Source: a virus
Virus record (IMG/VR): IMGVR_UViG_3300027985_000467
Coordinates: 1 to 37,705 of that record
Reading direction: 5' to 3' (one strand)
DNA: 37,705 nucleotides
Of this stretch, positions 1-7,364 are shown one piece after another. The notes under the pieces were generated by a model that was given only the letters and a program-made list of their open reading frames with translations, did not search any database and had not been told where the DNA came from. The translations under genes were made by a program, and so were the position numbers. Position 1 is the first letter of the stretch; every line of letters starts with the position of its first letter.

Positions 1-66
1 CGTCGATCCGATCAGTGCCACCCAGGCCTTGGTCACCGTAGGTGTCGGGTTCGTCGGTTCGGTCAT
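1..66 (-). CDS. Putative holin / small membrane protein (5' end only, cut by window edge)
   Basis: Only the first 22 codons are in the window, starting at ATG 66-64, which overlaps the endolysin stop codon by 4 nt (ATGA). The visible protein starts MTEPTNPTPT, a short polar Thr/Pro-rich N-terminus, then VTKAWVALIGS, which looks like the start of a transmembrane helix. A small membrane protein translated directly after LysA is the usual position of a holin, the pore that releases the endolysin. The holin call is inference from position and the start of a hydrophobic segment. The rest lies outside the window, so the number of membrane helices cannot be judged. Confidence 0.5.
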   Translation of the reverse strand, partial: MTEPTNPTPTVTKAWVALIGST

Positions 67-1592
67 TCGGTCACTCCTGTCTTCGTGGAGAGCACGCTGA
101 TCAGGGCGGCCAGCGGTGCCTTTTCTGCATCGGTGAGAACACCGGACAGCTGTAGTGCCTCCAGGGCATCGTATGCCTGGCCGATGATCTGCCCGGCGGT
201 GGTCGCCGCCGGAACCGCTGTCGCCACCGGAGCGGCAACGATGGGCTGCTGGTACACCATCTGTGGCGCGGCCGCGACGGCAGCGGTCTCCGGGGTGGTG
301 GTGATGTCGGCCAGGATGGCCTGCGCCAGTTCCTTGCTGTCACGCCGGTCGGGGAACTGGGTAAGGTCAGCGGCGGCCAGGTCGCGCAGTTCGGCCAGCG
401 CCTGCGGCTGGCCCAGCCGGCCCAGGAACCACAGCCACATCGGGTGCAGCATCCCGTCGTCGTTCTCGGTCAGTTGAGTGGCCATCCAGCGTCTGCCCTC
501 ACCGAGGTGACGCAGCAGACTCTGCGAGCGGCGCGCTCCGCAGACCGCCTCGAACAGTTGGTTCCACTGATCCTGGGGCACCTGAGCCATGTCATCTCCT
601 TCATCCAGAGCGGACAGCCGGGCGAACAGCCGTTCCGCCTCGGGGTAGCGCTGGTCGTAGCGGTCGGGGAACTTCGACCCCTGCACTGTCTGAGCGTAGA
701 AGCCCGGCGTGCGCGACATGTTGTTGTAGTCGTACGGGATCTTCAGCAGGCCGCGGGTGCCCGGCCCCTTGTCGCAGGTGAAGAACAGTTCTGCCGAGCA
801 GGCCACGTCCATCCGGCAGGCCAGTTCGCCCCACCACGGCTGCTGCTGGAACACCCCCGACGACAGGTGATCCGATCCCACCGCGTCGTGCGGCAGCTTC
901 AGCGAGGCCGGGTCGTTGGAGTTGGCGTAGTTGGTCAGGTTCGACTCGACCAGCGCCACGGCCAGTGCGATGGTGATGCCCCGGTCGGTGACCCCCAGCC
1001 TGCGGCCGACCCCGATGATGATCTGCGCATAACGATCGGCCCGCGACAGCGGCATGGCCCCGCGCTGGTACGTCGAGTAACCGTCGGGGCGAATCTTGCG
1101 CTCGATGAAGCTGGTCGTCCTGGGCATCGGCCGGTTGTTCACCCGGTCCCAGGTGCTGCCGTTCAGCTGGAAGTGCATCCAGTCGAGAATCGTCCACTTT
1201 CCACCACAGAAAACGATGTCCTCGTACCAGTCCAGCAGCGCGCGCAGCTTGGCGGCCTTGTCGCCGGGATAGGCTCGCGCCTCCGAGATGCCGTACCGAA
1301 AGGTTCGCCCGTCGGCACCGTTCCAGTTCAGATCCATACCGGTGCCACTCAGATGGTTGGAGCTGGCCACCGAGTTGGTCGCGGTCCAGCATGCCGAGTC
1401 GGCATCGCGCAACGGCTCCACGAAGGCGTTGAAGTCAGCGGCGAACGCCCGCAGGATCGTCAGCGGAGCGCCCTGCTGGATCTGCAACGTCACCGGCGTA
1501 CCCGGCACCGAGGTCCAGGAACATGATCCGGTGTCCACCATCGGCCACCCATTCTCCGAGTAGCTCAGGCCGTAGACGACGCGACGTGCCAT
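63..1592 (-). CDS. lysA: Endolysin LysA: M15-type peptidase plus lysozyme-like domain
   Basis: Peptidoglycan hydrolase of about 509 residues that degrades the host wall at lysis. Residues about 40-160 look like a zinc D-Ala-D-Ala carboxypeptidase/endopeptidase of the M15 (VanY-like) type: His80 and Asp87 in SNHLSGTGMDLNW, and His140 in DWMHFQL. Residues about 185-320 look like a lysozyme/transglycosylase-like fold with a candidate catalytic Glu216 in ALVESNL followed by a SSGVFQQQPW segment. The C-terminal 190 residues are helical and Ala/Pro-rich with no recognisable cell-wall-binding motif. The ATG at 1592-1590 is chosen because it overlaps the stop of the preceding tiny membrane gene (TGATG). 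The open frame extends 17 codons further upstream, but that stretch has low-quality composition and covers the upstream gene. No LysB mycolyl-arabinogalactan esterase is in the window. Confidence 0.88.
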   Translation of the reverse strand: MARRVVYGLSYSENGWPMVDTGSCSWTSVPGTPVTLQIQQGAPLTILRAFAADFNAFVEPLRDADSACWTATNSVASSNHLSGTGMDLNWNGADGRTFRYGISEARAYPGDKAAKLRALLDWYEDIVFCGGKWTILDWMHFQLNGSTWDRVNNRPMPRTTSFIERKIRPDGYSTYQRGAMPLSRADRYAQIIIGVGRRLGVTDRGITIALAVALVESNLTNYANSNDPASLKLPHDAVGSDHLSSGVFQQQPWWGELACRMDVACSAELFFTCDKGPGTRGLLKIPYDYNNMSRTPGFYAQTVQGSKFPDRYDQRYPEAERLFARLSALDEGDDMAQVPQDQWNQLFEAVCGARRSQSLLRHLGEGRRWMATQLTENDDGMLHPMWLWFLGRLGQPQALAELRDLAAADLTQFPDRRDSKELAQAILADITTTPETAAVAAAPQMVYQQPIVAAPVATAVPAATTAGQIIGQAYDALEALQLSGVLTDAEKAPLAALISVLSTKTGVTE

Positions 1593-1681
1593 CAGCGCAC
1601 CAACACCAGGGACAAGGCCGCCAGCGCCAGGCCGAACGCACAACAGGCGATGACCACAGCGGCGACGACATGAGCCTTCAT
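1592..1681 (-). CDS. 29-residue single-pass membrane protein next to LysA
   Basis: A tiny gene with ATG 1681-1679 and TGA 1594-1592. The protein starts MKAHVVAAVVIACCAFG and is almost entirely one hydrophobic helix with a positively charged residue at each end, including a terminal Arg. It overlaps the upstream gene by 4 nt (ATGA) and the LysA start by 1 nt (TGATG), so it is packed as a coupled cistron. Position and topology suggest a lysis-associated membrane peptide (holin-like or pinholin-like accessory), but this is inference. The tight start/stop coupling on both sides is the main support for it being a real gene. Confidence 0.65.
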   Translation of the reverse strand: MKAHVVAAVVIACCAFGLALAALSLVLVR

Positions 1682-1851
1682 CCGTAGTCCCGCCAGACGC
1701 ACCCGATGGGGTGGTGGGAGAACATCAGCACGCCGCGCACCTCGACAAGGTACCGGTAACTGCCGGGGCGCTGGGTGGCCGCGCTCATCATGTCGAACAT
1801 TTCACGACGGAGGACACCAGCTATCTGGTTCAGCTCCGTCGCGTCGAGCAC
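1678..1851 (-). CDS. Small protein of unknown function upstream of the lysis genes
   Basis: About 57 residues from GTG 1851-1849, chosen because a strong GGAGGA Shine-Dalgarno lies 6 nt upstream. A further in-frame GTG at 1878 would add nine residues but has no ribosome binding site. The protein begins VLDATELNQIAGVLRREMFD and ends HHPIGCVWRDYG. It is mixed polar/hydrophobic with no transmembrane segment and no family I recognise. It is the first gene after the 21-bp palindrome at 1897-1917 and a TAGCAT hexamer at 1883-1888, so it may start a lysis transcription unit. It overlaps the next gene by ATGA. Confidence 0.6.
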   Translation of the reverse strand: MLDATELNQIAGVLRREMFDMMSAATQRPGSYRYLVEVRGVLMFSHHPIGCVWRDYG

Positions 1852-1896
1852 GCCCACTCCTCCAGGTGGTATGTCCACGACTATGCTATCGCAGCG

Positions 1897-1917
1897 GGTG
1901 TACGGAATCCGTACACC
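1897..1917. promoter_or_regulatory. 21-bp palindrome, copy 1 of 3
   Basis: Ten-base arms GGTGTACGGA and their exact reverse complement flank one central base. The element abuts the stop codon at 1918-1920 of the small membrane gene. Reading the minus strand, a TAGCAT hexamer follows 8 nt later (1888-1883), a possible -10 box. The sequence is identical to the copy at 26442-26462. Its core, TGTACGG-N3-CCGTACA, is close to the 17-bp dyad repeat I recall from Cluster O mycobacteriophages. It is probably a protein-binding site (operator), less likely an RNA hairpin, because the loop would be a single base and no T-tract follows. Confidence 0.8.
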
Positions 1918-2034
1918 TCAGAGCACGAACACCACCCAGAGAATGACGACGATCACCAGGGCCAGCAACACTACCGGCCACCACGGTGGCGGGGGCGGCT
2001 CCCAGCCGGAGTTACGCCACCGCTCGGTGTCCAT
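1918..2034 (-). CDS. 38-residue membrane protein with Pro-rich cytoplasmic end
   Basis: ATG 2034-2032, TGA 1920-1918. The protein has a polar N-terminus (MDTERWRNSGW), a Pro/Trp stretch (EPPPPPWWP) and one strongly hydrophobic helix of about 20 residues ending in FVL. The start overlaps the stop of the upstream gene (TGATG), which implies coupled translation. It is one of three tiny single-span proteins on this strand of the tail/lysis region. Function is unknown. A holin or antiholin-like role is possible given that LysA lies 0.3 kb downstream, but nothing in the sequence proves it. The 21-bp palindrome begins at the base after its stop. Confidence 0.7.
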   Translation of the reverse strand: MDTERWRNSGWEPPPPPWWPVVLLALVIVVILWVVFVL

Positions 2035-2276
2035 CAGCGCAGTCCCTCAAGGGCCCTACGGATGATCTCCGAGACATCGACGATGTCGGAGATGACCGGC
2101 AGGTCCGGATCGGCGTCGAGGACACCCTTCAGGATCTCGGGCAGCTGATCGGCCAGCGCCTTGGCCGCAGTGGCCGCGATCAGCGGGAGCAGTTCCACCA
2201 CCTTCGCGGTGACGGCTTCGACCAGCGGCGGGATCACGTATTCGGCAATGGCTTCGCCGATGGCTTTCAGGATCAT
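2034..2276 (-). CDS. Small helical protein of unknown function
   Basis: An 80-residue protein starting MILKAIGEAIAEYVIPPLVEA. It is Ala/Leu/Ile-rich with acidic residues spaced through it (PEILKGVLDADPDLP, DIVDVSEIIRRAL), which suggests amphipathic helices rather than a transmembrane span. ATG 2276-2274 overlaps the stop of the upstream gene by 4 nt, and its own stop overlaps the next start. It sits between minor tail genes and the lysis genes. I do not recognise the family. It could be a tail-tip accessory protein or a peripheral membrane protein. Confidence 0.7.
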   Translation of the reverse strand: MILKAIGEAIAEYVIPPLVEAVTAKVVELLPLIAATAAKALADQLPEILKGVLDADPDLPVISDIVDVSEIIRRALEGLR

Positions 2277-2578
2277 GACAACTCCTCGTTGACGAGAGAC
2301 TCGCGGACCTGGAACCGGGACTCCTCAGCAACGCCGACACTACCCGCGCCCTCGAATCGCCAGTGGTGCCAGCCTGCCTGGGCGATATCCCAGTGGACGT
2401 GGTAGACGCCCACGCTGTCGCGGACCAGTTCGACGTCGGTGCCGTAAACGTAGGTGGTGACCAGGTCGTCAGGTTCTCGGATGGCGAACGTGACCGCGGT
2501 GGGGTCGGCCAGCGAACCATCCTCGTCGCGGAACGTCACCACCAGTCGCCGCCGGTCGCCGATGTCGTAGATGGTCAT
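2273..2578 (-). CDS. Small tail-associated beta-sandwich-like protein
   Basis: 101 residues, MTIYDIGDRRRLVVTFRDED at the start, then alternating beta-like stretches (AVTFAIREPDD, GVYHVHWDIAQAGWHHWRF). The pattern is that of a small Ig-like or BppU-like beta-sandwich seen in small proteins of actinobacteriophage tail modules, but this is a fold guess. ATG 2578-2576 overlaps the stop of the 1114-residue repeat protein by 4 nt, so the two are probably translated together and may be assembled together at the tail tip. Confidence 0.65.
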   Translation of the reverse strand: MTIYDIGDRRRLVVTFRDEDGSLADPTAVTFAIREPDDLVTTYVYGTDVELVRDSVGVYHVHWDIAQAGWHHWRFEGAGSVGVAEESRFQVRESLVNEELS

Positions 2579-5500
2579 GGCAGATCCTCCAGGGTGGCGG
2601 TGGCCTCGTCACTGGACAGTGTGGCCGTGGCAGCGTCGGTGTTCGCCAGCTCTATTGTCGCACCGGTCGTGCTCAGGACGGCCGATGCATCAGCAGTGCT
2701 CAGAATGCCACTGTCCCCGGTGTCCTGTAGTACCGCGGTGCCGCCGCCCCACGATCCGGACCGGCCGATCGACCCACCGATCCAGCCGTACCCACCGACG
2801 GTCAGCGCCTTGGCCGAGCGTGCTCCATAGACAGTGCCGGTCCAGCCGTAGGTTCCGGCTGCGGCTGCCGATGGCGGCGGTGGGGACAACCCGACGGCCG
2901 TGCCCGACCAGGTGTGCGACCCGGTGCTCGAGGCCGTGCTGTCGTGCCGTCCGGTGACGGTGCCGGTGAAGTTGTAGACCCCCGAAGCCGCTGCCTGGTA
3001 GGCGGCGATGCCGGCTGCTGCACCTGCGACGGTATAGCCGCCGCTGGCTGTGCCCTGTGCCAGTGGCACGGTGGGAGCGGCTCCGCTCGCGGTGCCCTCG
3101 ACGGCCCAGTTGCCCGATGCCGCACCGCCCGATGCACGCCCACCGGATGCCGTGCCCGCCACGGTGTAGGTGCCGTTGGCGTGGCCGTCGGCCACCCCGA
3201 CCTCGGGCGCTGTTCCGCTGGCCGTCCCGGCGACGGTGTAGGTGCCCGAGGTCGATGCCTCCGCTGTCCGGCTGCCGGACACCTGATCCCCGGCGAAGGC
3301 GTAGCTGCCCGCCGCCGTACCCTCGCTGACGCTCGCCCCGCTGGCCGTACCTGCCACGGTGTAGGTGCCACTGGCGTAGCCGTCGGCCACCCCGACCTCG
3401 GGCGCTGTTCCGCTGGCCGTGCCTGCCACGGTGTAGGCACCGCTGGCTGCGCCCTCTGTAGTGGTAGAACCGGCAACAGTCCCCGCAAAGCTGTAGCTGC
3501 CCGAGGCGGCGGCACTGTGCAGGTTCTCGCCCGACGCTGTACCCGCCACGGTGTAGGCACCGCTGGCGTGGCCGTCGGCCACCCCGACCTCGGGCGCTGC
3601 TCCACTGGCCGTCCCGGCGAAGGTGTAGGTGCCGCTGGCCGCAGCCTCTGCAGCGGCAGAACCGGCAGCAGCACCCGTGAAGGTATAGCTGCCCGACGCA
3701 GCAGCGCTGTGCGGGTTCTCGCCGGTGGCCGTGCCCGCGAAGGTGTAGGTGCCGCTGGCCGCAGCCTCTGCGACTGCTGCGCCCGACGCCGTGCCCGCGA
3801 CGGTGTAGCTGCCCGAGGCTGCACCAGTGCTGGCGCTCTCACCTGACGCCGCCCCGGCAAAGGTGTAGCTGCCCGACGCTGCGGCGGTGCGGGAGCTTTC
3901 ACCCGACGTCGTTCCGGCAAAGGCGTAGGTGCCGCTGGCGTGTCCGTCTGCACCACCTACTGTCGGTGCCTCGCCGACGGCAGTGCCCGCGAAGGTGTAG
4001 CTGCCCGAGGTCGTGCCGCTGCGCGAATTCTCGCCTGCAACCGTCCCGGCGAAGGTGTAGCTGCCCGAGGCTGCACCAGTGCTGGCGCTCTCACCGGTAG
4101 CCGTACCCACAAAGGTGTAGCTGCCCGAGGCCGATGCCTCCGCTGTCCGGCTGCCGGACACCTGATCCCCGGTGAAGGCGTAGCTGCCCGAGGCGGCAGC
4201 ACTGTGCAGGCTCTCGCCGGCCGCCGTGCCCGCGATGGTGTAGGTGCCCGAGGCCGATGCCTCCGCAGTGGTGGCACCGGCCGCTGTGCCCGCAACGGTG
4301 TAGGTGCCTGAGGCCGTGCCTTCGGCCGCACCGACGGTGGGGGCCTCGCCGACGGCAGTGCCCGCGAAGGTGTAGCTGCCCGAGGTCGTGCCGCTGCGCG
4401 GATTCTCGCCTGCAACCGTCCCGGCGAAGGTGTAGCTACCCGAGGCCGCACCAGTGCTGGCGCTCTCACCGGTAGCCGCACCCACAACGGTGTAGCTGCC
4501 CGAGGCTGTGCCTTCGGCAGTGGCCGCACCGGCTGCCGTGCCCGCGACGGTGTAGCTGCCCGAGGCCGTGCCCTCTGCAGTGGCCGCACCGGCTGCCGTG
4601 CCCGCAAAAGAGTAGCTACCCGAGGTCGTGCCGCTGCGCGGATTCTCCCCGGTCGCCGAACCGGCGAACGAGTAGGTTCCCGACGCCGACCCCTGCGGTG
4701 TTCCCGCTTCGGTGGTGACAATCGGCACACCGCCGGTCAGCGCGATGGTGGCCGTGGTCGGGAACAGCGGGGTGTAGTCGAAGTAGTCGAAGTAGGAGTA
4801 GCCGTTGGACGCCCCGGCGCTGCTGCCGCGCTGGGCATCGACGCGGCACGCCACGTTGGAGAGGTCCCAGGTGGTGATGATCGAGGACGAGGCGGTCGGC
4901 AGACGCACGGTCCAGGACACACCGTCGGTGGAGGTCTCGAAATAGAGGGTGCCGCTGGTTTCGCGGATTCTCATCCATTTGTCGGTGGCCGGGTTGTAGG
5001 TGCCGTTGCCGGTGTACTGGTTGTAGACGCTCGACCCGCCGTTGTTGGTGATCTGGGTGCAAATGCCGAGGTCGTCGCTGAAGAACATCCGGATGTTGTC
5101 GGAAACGCCTTGGACCCGCAGCCGTGCCGCCCAACCGGCCTGACGCGGCCCGGGGTCGGGAACGCGAACCTTGACGAACGAGTTGGTGAGGTCGAAGTTG
5201 TTCTGGCTGACGGCGCGCGACTCCGAGTAGGCCGCGGTGCCGTAGGTCAGCTTGAGCGACTCGTTCTCGATGGTGCACGTTCCGGTGAACGTCCACTTCG
5301 CGGTGTCGAGCGTGTTGAACCGGTCGGTGAGCGTCTGCGACTTGACGCCCGGCGCATCTCCGGTGGCGCTACCGGCGAAGGTGTATGAGCCGCTTGCTGT
5401 TCCCTCCGGTGGGGCCGGGGGAACATAGGTGTAGTCGCAGTGCAGGTCGGCGAAGTCGATGTAGAAGATGCCGTTGCTGGAAGAGTTGGCCTTCTTGACG

Positions 5501-5919
5501 TTGACCTGGACCTGAATGCCGTCGGCGATCTGCTGGGCGGTCGGCGTGGCCAGGGTGATCCCCGACTGGGTGGTCGCGCTGGTGTTCATGGTGAACGCCG
5601 TCGTGGACCCGATGGGCGTGACGCCCGTGGAGTCGTACAGCTGGATGAAGAACGCGCTGCTGTCCATGTAGGAGGCGCTGTTGACGTAGGAGCGCAAGTC
5701 CAGGGTCAGGCCGTTGATGGTGTCGCCGGACGCGGGGCCACTGAACGACACCGCCAGGGTGATGTAGGTGGTGTCGCGGCGGCCGGTCGAGGCCCAGTTC
5801 GCCCAGGTGTTGTCGGTGTTGCCGACGGTGCCGTCCACCGCGCTGGCGGTGGAGGTCCAGGTGCCCTTGCTGGTGTCGTAGGTGACGACGCTCCCGCAGC
5901 GAGAGTCCGCGACCGTCAT
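2575..5919 (-). CDS. Giant repeat minor tail / tail fibre protein
   Basis: 1114 residues. Residues about 1-165 form an N-terminal beta-rich domain that may attach it to the tail. One isolated repeat unit follows near residue 170. Residues about 190-390 look like a LamG/concanavalin-type carbohydrate-binding jelly roll (DRFNTLDTAKWTF at the start, YSYFDYFDYTP at the end). From about residue 409 to 1056 there are about 31 tandem units of roughly 20 residues with consensus ASGxYTFAGTAxGxxxx. The C-terminus is Thr/Ala/Asp-rich. The array is Gly/Ala/Thr/Tyr-rich and likely forms an extended repetitive beta-structure projecting a receptor-binding part. Two blocks of six units are nearly identical at DNA level, so copy number has probably changed recently. 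Assigned as a minor tail protein from composition and position. The receptor is unknown. Confidence 0.8.
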   Translation of the reverse strand: MTVADSRCGSVVTYDTSKGTWTSTASAVDGTVGNTDNTWANWASTGRRDTTYITLAVSFSGPASGDTINGLTLDLRSYVNSASYMDSSAFFIQLYDSTGVTPIGSTTAFTMNTSATTQSGITLATPTAQQIADGIQVQVNVKKANSSSNGIFYIDFADLHCDYTYVPPAPPEGTASGSYTFAGSATGDAPGVKSQTLTDRFNTLDTAKWTFTGTCTIENESLKLTYGTAAYSESRAVSQNNFDLTNSFVKVRVPDPGPRQAGWAARLRVQGVSDNIRMFFSDDLGICTQITNNGGSSVYNQYTGNGTYNPATDKWMRIRETSGTLYFETSTDGVSWTVRLPTASSSIITTWDLSNVACRVDAQRGSSAGASNGYSYFDYFDYTPLFPTTATIALTGGVPIVTTEAGTPQGSASGTYSFAGSATGENPRSGTTSGSYSFAGTAAGAATAEGTASGSYTVAGTAAGAATAEGTASGSYTVVGAATGESASTGAASGSYTFAGTVAGENPRSGTTSGSYTFAGTAVGEAPTVGAAEGTASGTYTVAGTAAGATTAEASASGTYTIAGTAAGESLHSAAASGSYAFTGDQVSGSRTAEASASGSYTFVGTATGESASTGAASGSYTFAGTVAGENSRSGTTSGSYTFAGTAVGEAPTVGGADGHASGTYAFAGTTSGESSRTAAASGSYTFAGAASGESASTGAASGSYTVAGTASGAAVAEAAASGTYTFAGTATGENPHSAAASGSYTFTGAAAGSAAAEAAASGTYTFAGTASGAAPEVGVADGHASGAYTVAGTASGENLHSAAASGSYSFAGTVAGSTTTEGAASGAYTVAGTASGTAPEVGVADGYASGTYTVAGTASGASVSEGTAAGSYAFAGDQVSGSRTAEASTSGTYTVAGTASGTAPEVGVADGHANGTYTVAGTASGGRASGGAASGNWAVEGTASGAAPTVPLAQGTASGGYTVAGAAAGIAAYQAAASGVYNFTGTVTGRHDSTASSTGSHTWSGTAVGLSPPPPSAAAAGTYGWTGTVYGARSAKALTVGGYGWIGGSIGRSGSWGGGTAVLQDTGDSGILSTADASAVLSTTGATIELANTDAATATLSSDEATATLEDLP
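2752..4695 (-). repeat. Tandem array encoding about 31 ASGxYTFAGTAxG units
   Basis: A coding repeat of roughly 60 nt per unit (some 57 or 72 nt), about 31 units in frame. Variants of the 20-residue unit fall into types ending GENPRS, GESAS, GEAPTVG, GTAPEVGVA and GDQVSGSRTA, each recurring several times. The block at 3968-4113 recurs almost base for base at 4343-4488 (offset 375 nt, six units). The GDQVSGSRTA type recurs near 3260 and 4150. This shows homogenisation or recent unequal recombination. The array is not CRISPR-like: there are no unique spacers and it is entirely open reading frame. Confidence 0.88.
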
Positions 5920-5932
5920 CCCAGTCCCCGAT

Positions 5933-6361
5933 CTACGCCATGGTCAGCACGGCGTTGGTCTTACCGTCCACCGTGAGCACGTTGCCGCTGGAGGCCACCA
6001 CGTCCGAGCCGCCACCCAGGTCGGAGTACGCGACCACGTCACCGCCGGACTCGTAGATCACCCCGTAGCGACAGGTGAGTCCCGCCGAACCCACCGTCCA
6101 GTTCGGCTGCGGGTCGGTGAACTTCAGGGTCAGCGACGTGGTGCCCGCGAACGTGAACGTCACGGTCACCCCGCCCGCGGTGTAGCCGGTGTCGGTGGTC
6201 CCGACCTCGTTGGTCAGACCGGCGAAGGTGGTCGAGGACGTCGAGATGTTCGACGTGCTCAGGAACAGGGCCAGCTTGAACGTGTCGGTGTCCAGGTCGA
6301 ACTGGCCCTTGGCGATCTTCTCCCGCGTCGTGGTCGTGAGCTGCCACGCACCTGCGGTCAT
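5933..6361 (-). CDS. Minor tail protein (small beta-rich)
   Basis: 142 residues starting MTAGAWQLTTTTREKIAKGQ. The visible pattern FDLDTDTFKLALFLS, then a Gly/Thr-rich strand region and a final SGNVLTVDGKTNAVLTMA, is typical of a small phage tail protein that carries a beta-sandwich and often occurs in several copies in actinobacteriophage tail modules. GGAG lies about 6 nt upstream of ATG 6361. It sits 8 nt after a related small gene. Function beyond virion structure is unknown. Confidence 0.68.
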   Translation of the reverse strand: MTAGAWQLTTTTREKIAKGQFDLDTDTFKLALFLSTSNISTSSTTFAGLTNEVGTTDTGYTAGGVTVTFTFAGTTSLTLKFTDPQPNWTVGSAGLTCRYGVIYESGGDVVAYSDLGGGSDVVASSGNVLTVDGKTNAVLTMA

Positions 6362-6369
6362 GGCAGCTC

Positions 6370-6732
6370 CTAGGTGCTGGAGCCGTTCTGCGCGATGCTG
6401 GTGACGCTGTACTCCCCGGCGGCGTTGGCTGCGGCGTCACCGGTCAGTGCCCATTCCCCGCCACAGTTTCCTGCCTGCGACGTACCGGAGTCCCAGACGC
6501 TGACGCTGTAGACGGCCTGGGACGCGCCCACGCTGGTGAAGTCGATCTGCGCGCTGATGTCGAAGTCTCCGTCACCGGTGGCCGCAGCCCAGGTGAACGC
6601 TTCGCGGCCGCACGCCGTGATTTCGTTGGTCGCACCGTTGCCACCGCCGGAGGCGCTGTGCAGGGCGGCGTAGGTGTAGCCGGTTCGGAAGGCGTTCGCC
6701 ATCGTCACCATGCCGGCATTCGTGATCGCCAT
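6370..6732 (-). CDS. Minor tail protein (small beta-rich, related style)
   Basis: 120 residues, MAITNAGMVTMANAFRTG, then YTYAALHSASGGGNGATNEI and FTWAAATGDGDFDISAQIDF. The order of short helix, YAALHS strand, substitution (G)REAFTW strand and SVSVWDSG strand resembles its neighbours at 5933-6361 and 7694-8044, suggesting a shared fold. The ATG at 6732 has a strong GAGGAGGG ribosome binding site. It is preceded by a 68-nt gap containing a diverged copy of the 21-bp palindrome and a TAAAAT hexamer, so it may begin a transcript. Confidence 0.68.
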   Translation of the reverse strand: MAITNAGMVTMANAFRTGYTYAALHSASGGGNGATNEITACGREAFTWAAATGDGDFDISAQIDFTSVGASQAVYSVSVWDSGTSQAGNCGGEWALTGDAAANAAGEYSVTSIAQNGSST

Positions 6733-6757
6733 CGAACCCTCCTCAGGTCTAGGGGGG

Positions 6758-6763
6758 ATTTTA
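6758..6763 (-). promoter_or_regulatory. Candidate -10 box (TAAAAT) next to palindrome copy 2
   Basis: On the minus strand TAAAAT matches the sigma-A -10 consensus at five of six positions and lies 9 nt downstream of the palindrome at 6773-6793. The position where a -35 box would sit falls inside the palindrome and shows no -35 consensus. If used, transcription would start about 20 nt before the ATG of the gene at 6370-6732. Tentative: the match is short and there is no -35 support. Confidence 0.35.
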
Positions 6764-6772
6764 CCTCAGCAA

Positions 6773-6793
6773 GGCGTACGGAACCCGTACACC
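6773..6793. promoter_or_regulatory. 21-bp palindrome, copy 2 of 3 (two substitutions)
   Basis: Same element as at 1897 and 26442 with C for T at the third and twelfth positions. It begins 7 nt after the stop codon of the gene at 6801-7061 and lies upstream of the gene at 6370-6732, with a TAAAAT hexamer 9 nt downstream on the minus strand. The shared location (just after a stop, before the next gene) argues against chance. It is probably an operator or other protein-binding site. Confidence 0.72.
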
Positions 6794-6800
6794 GAACCTT

Positions 6801-7061
6801 CTATCCACCCGAGGCAATCTGCTGACCGTTGGCATGGTGAGACAGATCAATCTCGACGGGCTCCGGTGCCAGTGCCTGTGTGGTGGTCTTGCGCTGCTGA
6901 CCGGCCCTTGCCAGGGCTTCGGCGATGCTGGCCAGCGCCGGTTGCACGGGGCCGATGCGGGCCTTCGCAGTGAGGGAATTCTCGTCTTCTTTCCACTCCA
7001 TGCTGGACACCTCGCCGTCGAACACGACACGGCCCTTGTACTCGATTCTCAGTTCGGGCAT
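6801..7061 (-). CDS. Small protein of unknown function in the minor tail region
   Basis: 86 residues from ATG 7061-7059 (MPELRIEYKGRVVFDGEVSS), the start that overlaps the preceding stop as TGATG. An upstream extension of 43 codons is open but overlaps the preceding gene and has shadow-frame composition. The N-terminal half looks beta-rich with charged residues (SMEWKEDENSLTAKARI), the middle is helical (ALASIAEALARAGQQ) and the tail is polar. No family recognised. Its stop is followed after 7 nt by palindrome copy 2. Confidence 0.65.
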   Translation of the reverse strand: MPELRIEYKGRVVFDGEVSSMEWKEDENSLTAKARIGPVQPALASIAEALARAGQQRKTTTQALAPEPVEIDLSHHANGQQIASGG

Positions 7062-7273
7062 CAGGCGGCATCCTCTGGCTCGCCTGCCGACTCTGCGCGC
7101 AGAACCGTCCAGTCGGCCACCTCGGCGTTCGCGGCCCACCGGCCGCCCTTCGGTCGCGACCCGACGGTCGCCATGTCGAGCACGCCCCACGCCAGCGAAC
7201 TATCGGCGGGGTGGTTACTCCTGACGGCGACGGCATCGCCGGTCAGGCTCACCCTGATCTCCCGTACTGCCAT
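7061..7273 (-). CDS. Small protein of unknown function in the minor tail region
   Basis: 70 residues, MAVREIRVSLTGDAVAVRSN at the start and an acidic AESAGEPEDAA tail. ATG 7273 is preceded by a very strong GGAGGAGGA ribosome binding site 1-10 nt upstream. It is the second of a run of compact small genes and is coupled to the next by TGATG. The composition suggests a small soluble beta-strand protein. No function can be assigned. Confidence 0.62.
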   Translation of the reverse strand: MAVREIRVSLTGDAVAVRSNHPADSSLAWGVLDMATVGSRPKGGRWAANAEVADWTVLRAESAGEPEDAA

Positions 7274-7283
7274 GTCCTCCTCC

Positions 7284-7364
7284 TTACAGGTAGGGGTCGT
7301 TCATCAGATAGATCAGACACGCGATGATGATCACCGCGAAGATGGCCACCCAGATCAGCGTCAT
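7284..7364 (-). CDS. 26-residue single-span membrane peptide
   Basis: ATG 7364-7362, TAA 7286-7284. The sequence begins MTLIWVAIFAVIIIACLIYL and ends in a short polar NDPYL tail: one hydrophobic helix and almost nothing else. ATG overlaps the stop of the upstream gene as ATGA, and the stop is followed by the strong ribosome binding site of the next gene. Its coding status rests on the tight packing and uninterrupted hydrophobicity. It could be a holin-like or small virion/membrane peptide. There is no direct evidence of function. Confidence 0.6.
   Translation of the reverse strand: MTLIWVAIFAVIIIACLIYLMNDPYL

Noticed and set aside
444-1526. Long plus-strand open frame opposite LysA
   Set aside because: LysA carries catalytic motifs; the plus-strand frame is His/Arg/Val-rich and typical of high-GC antisense shadows. 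The same applies to plus-strand frames at 2914-3846, 10135-11421, 12509-13501 and 31462-33063.
2752-4695. CRISPR-like repeated DNA
   Set aside because: Units are adjacent, degenerate and in frame in a tail protein; there are no unique spacers.
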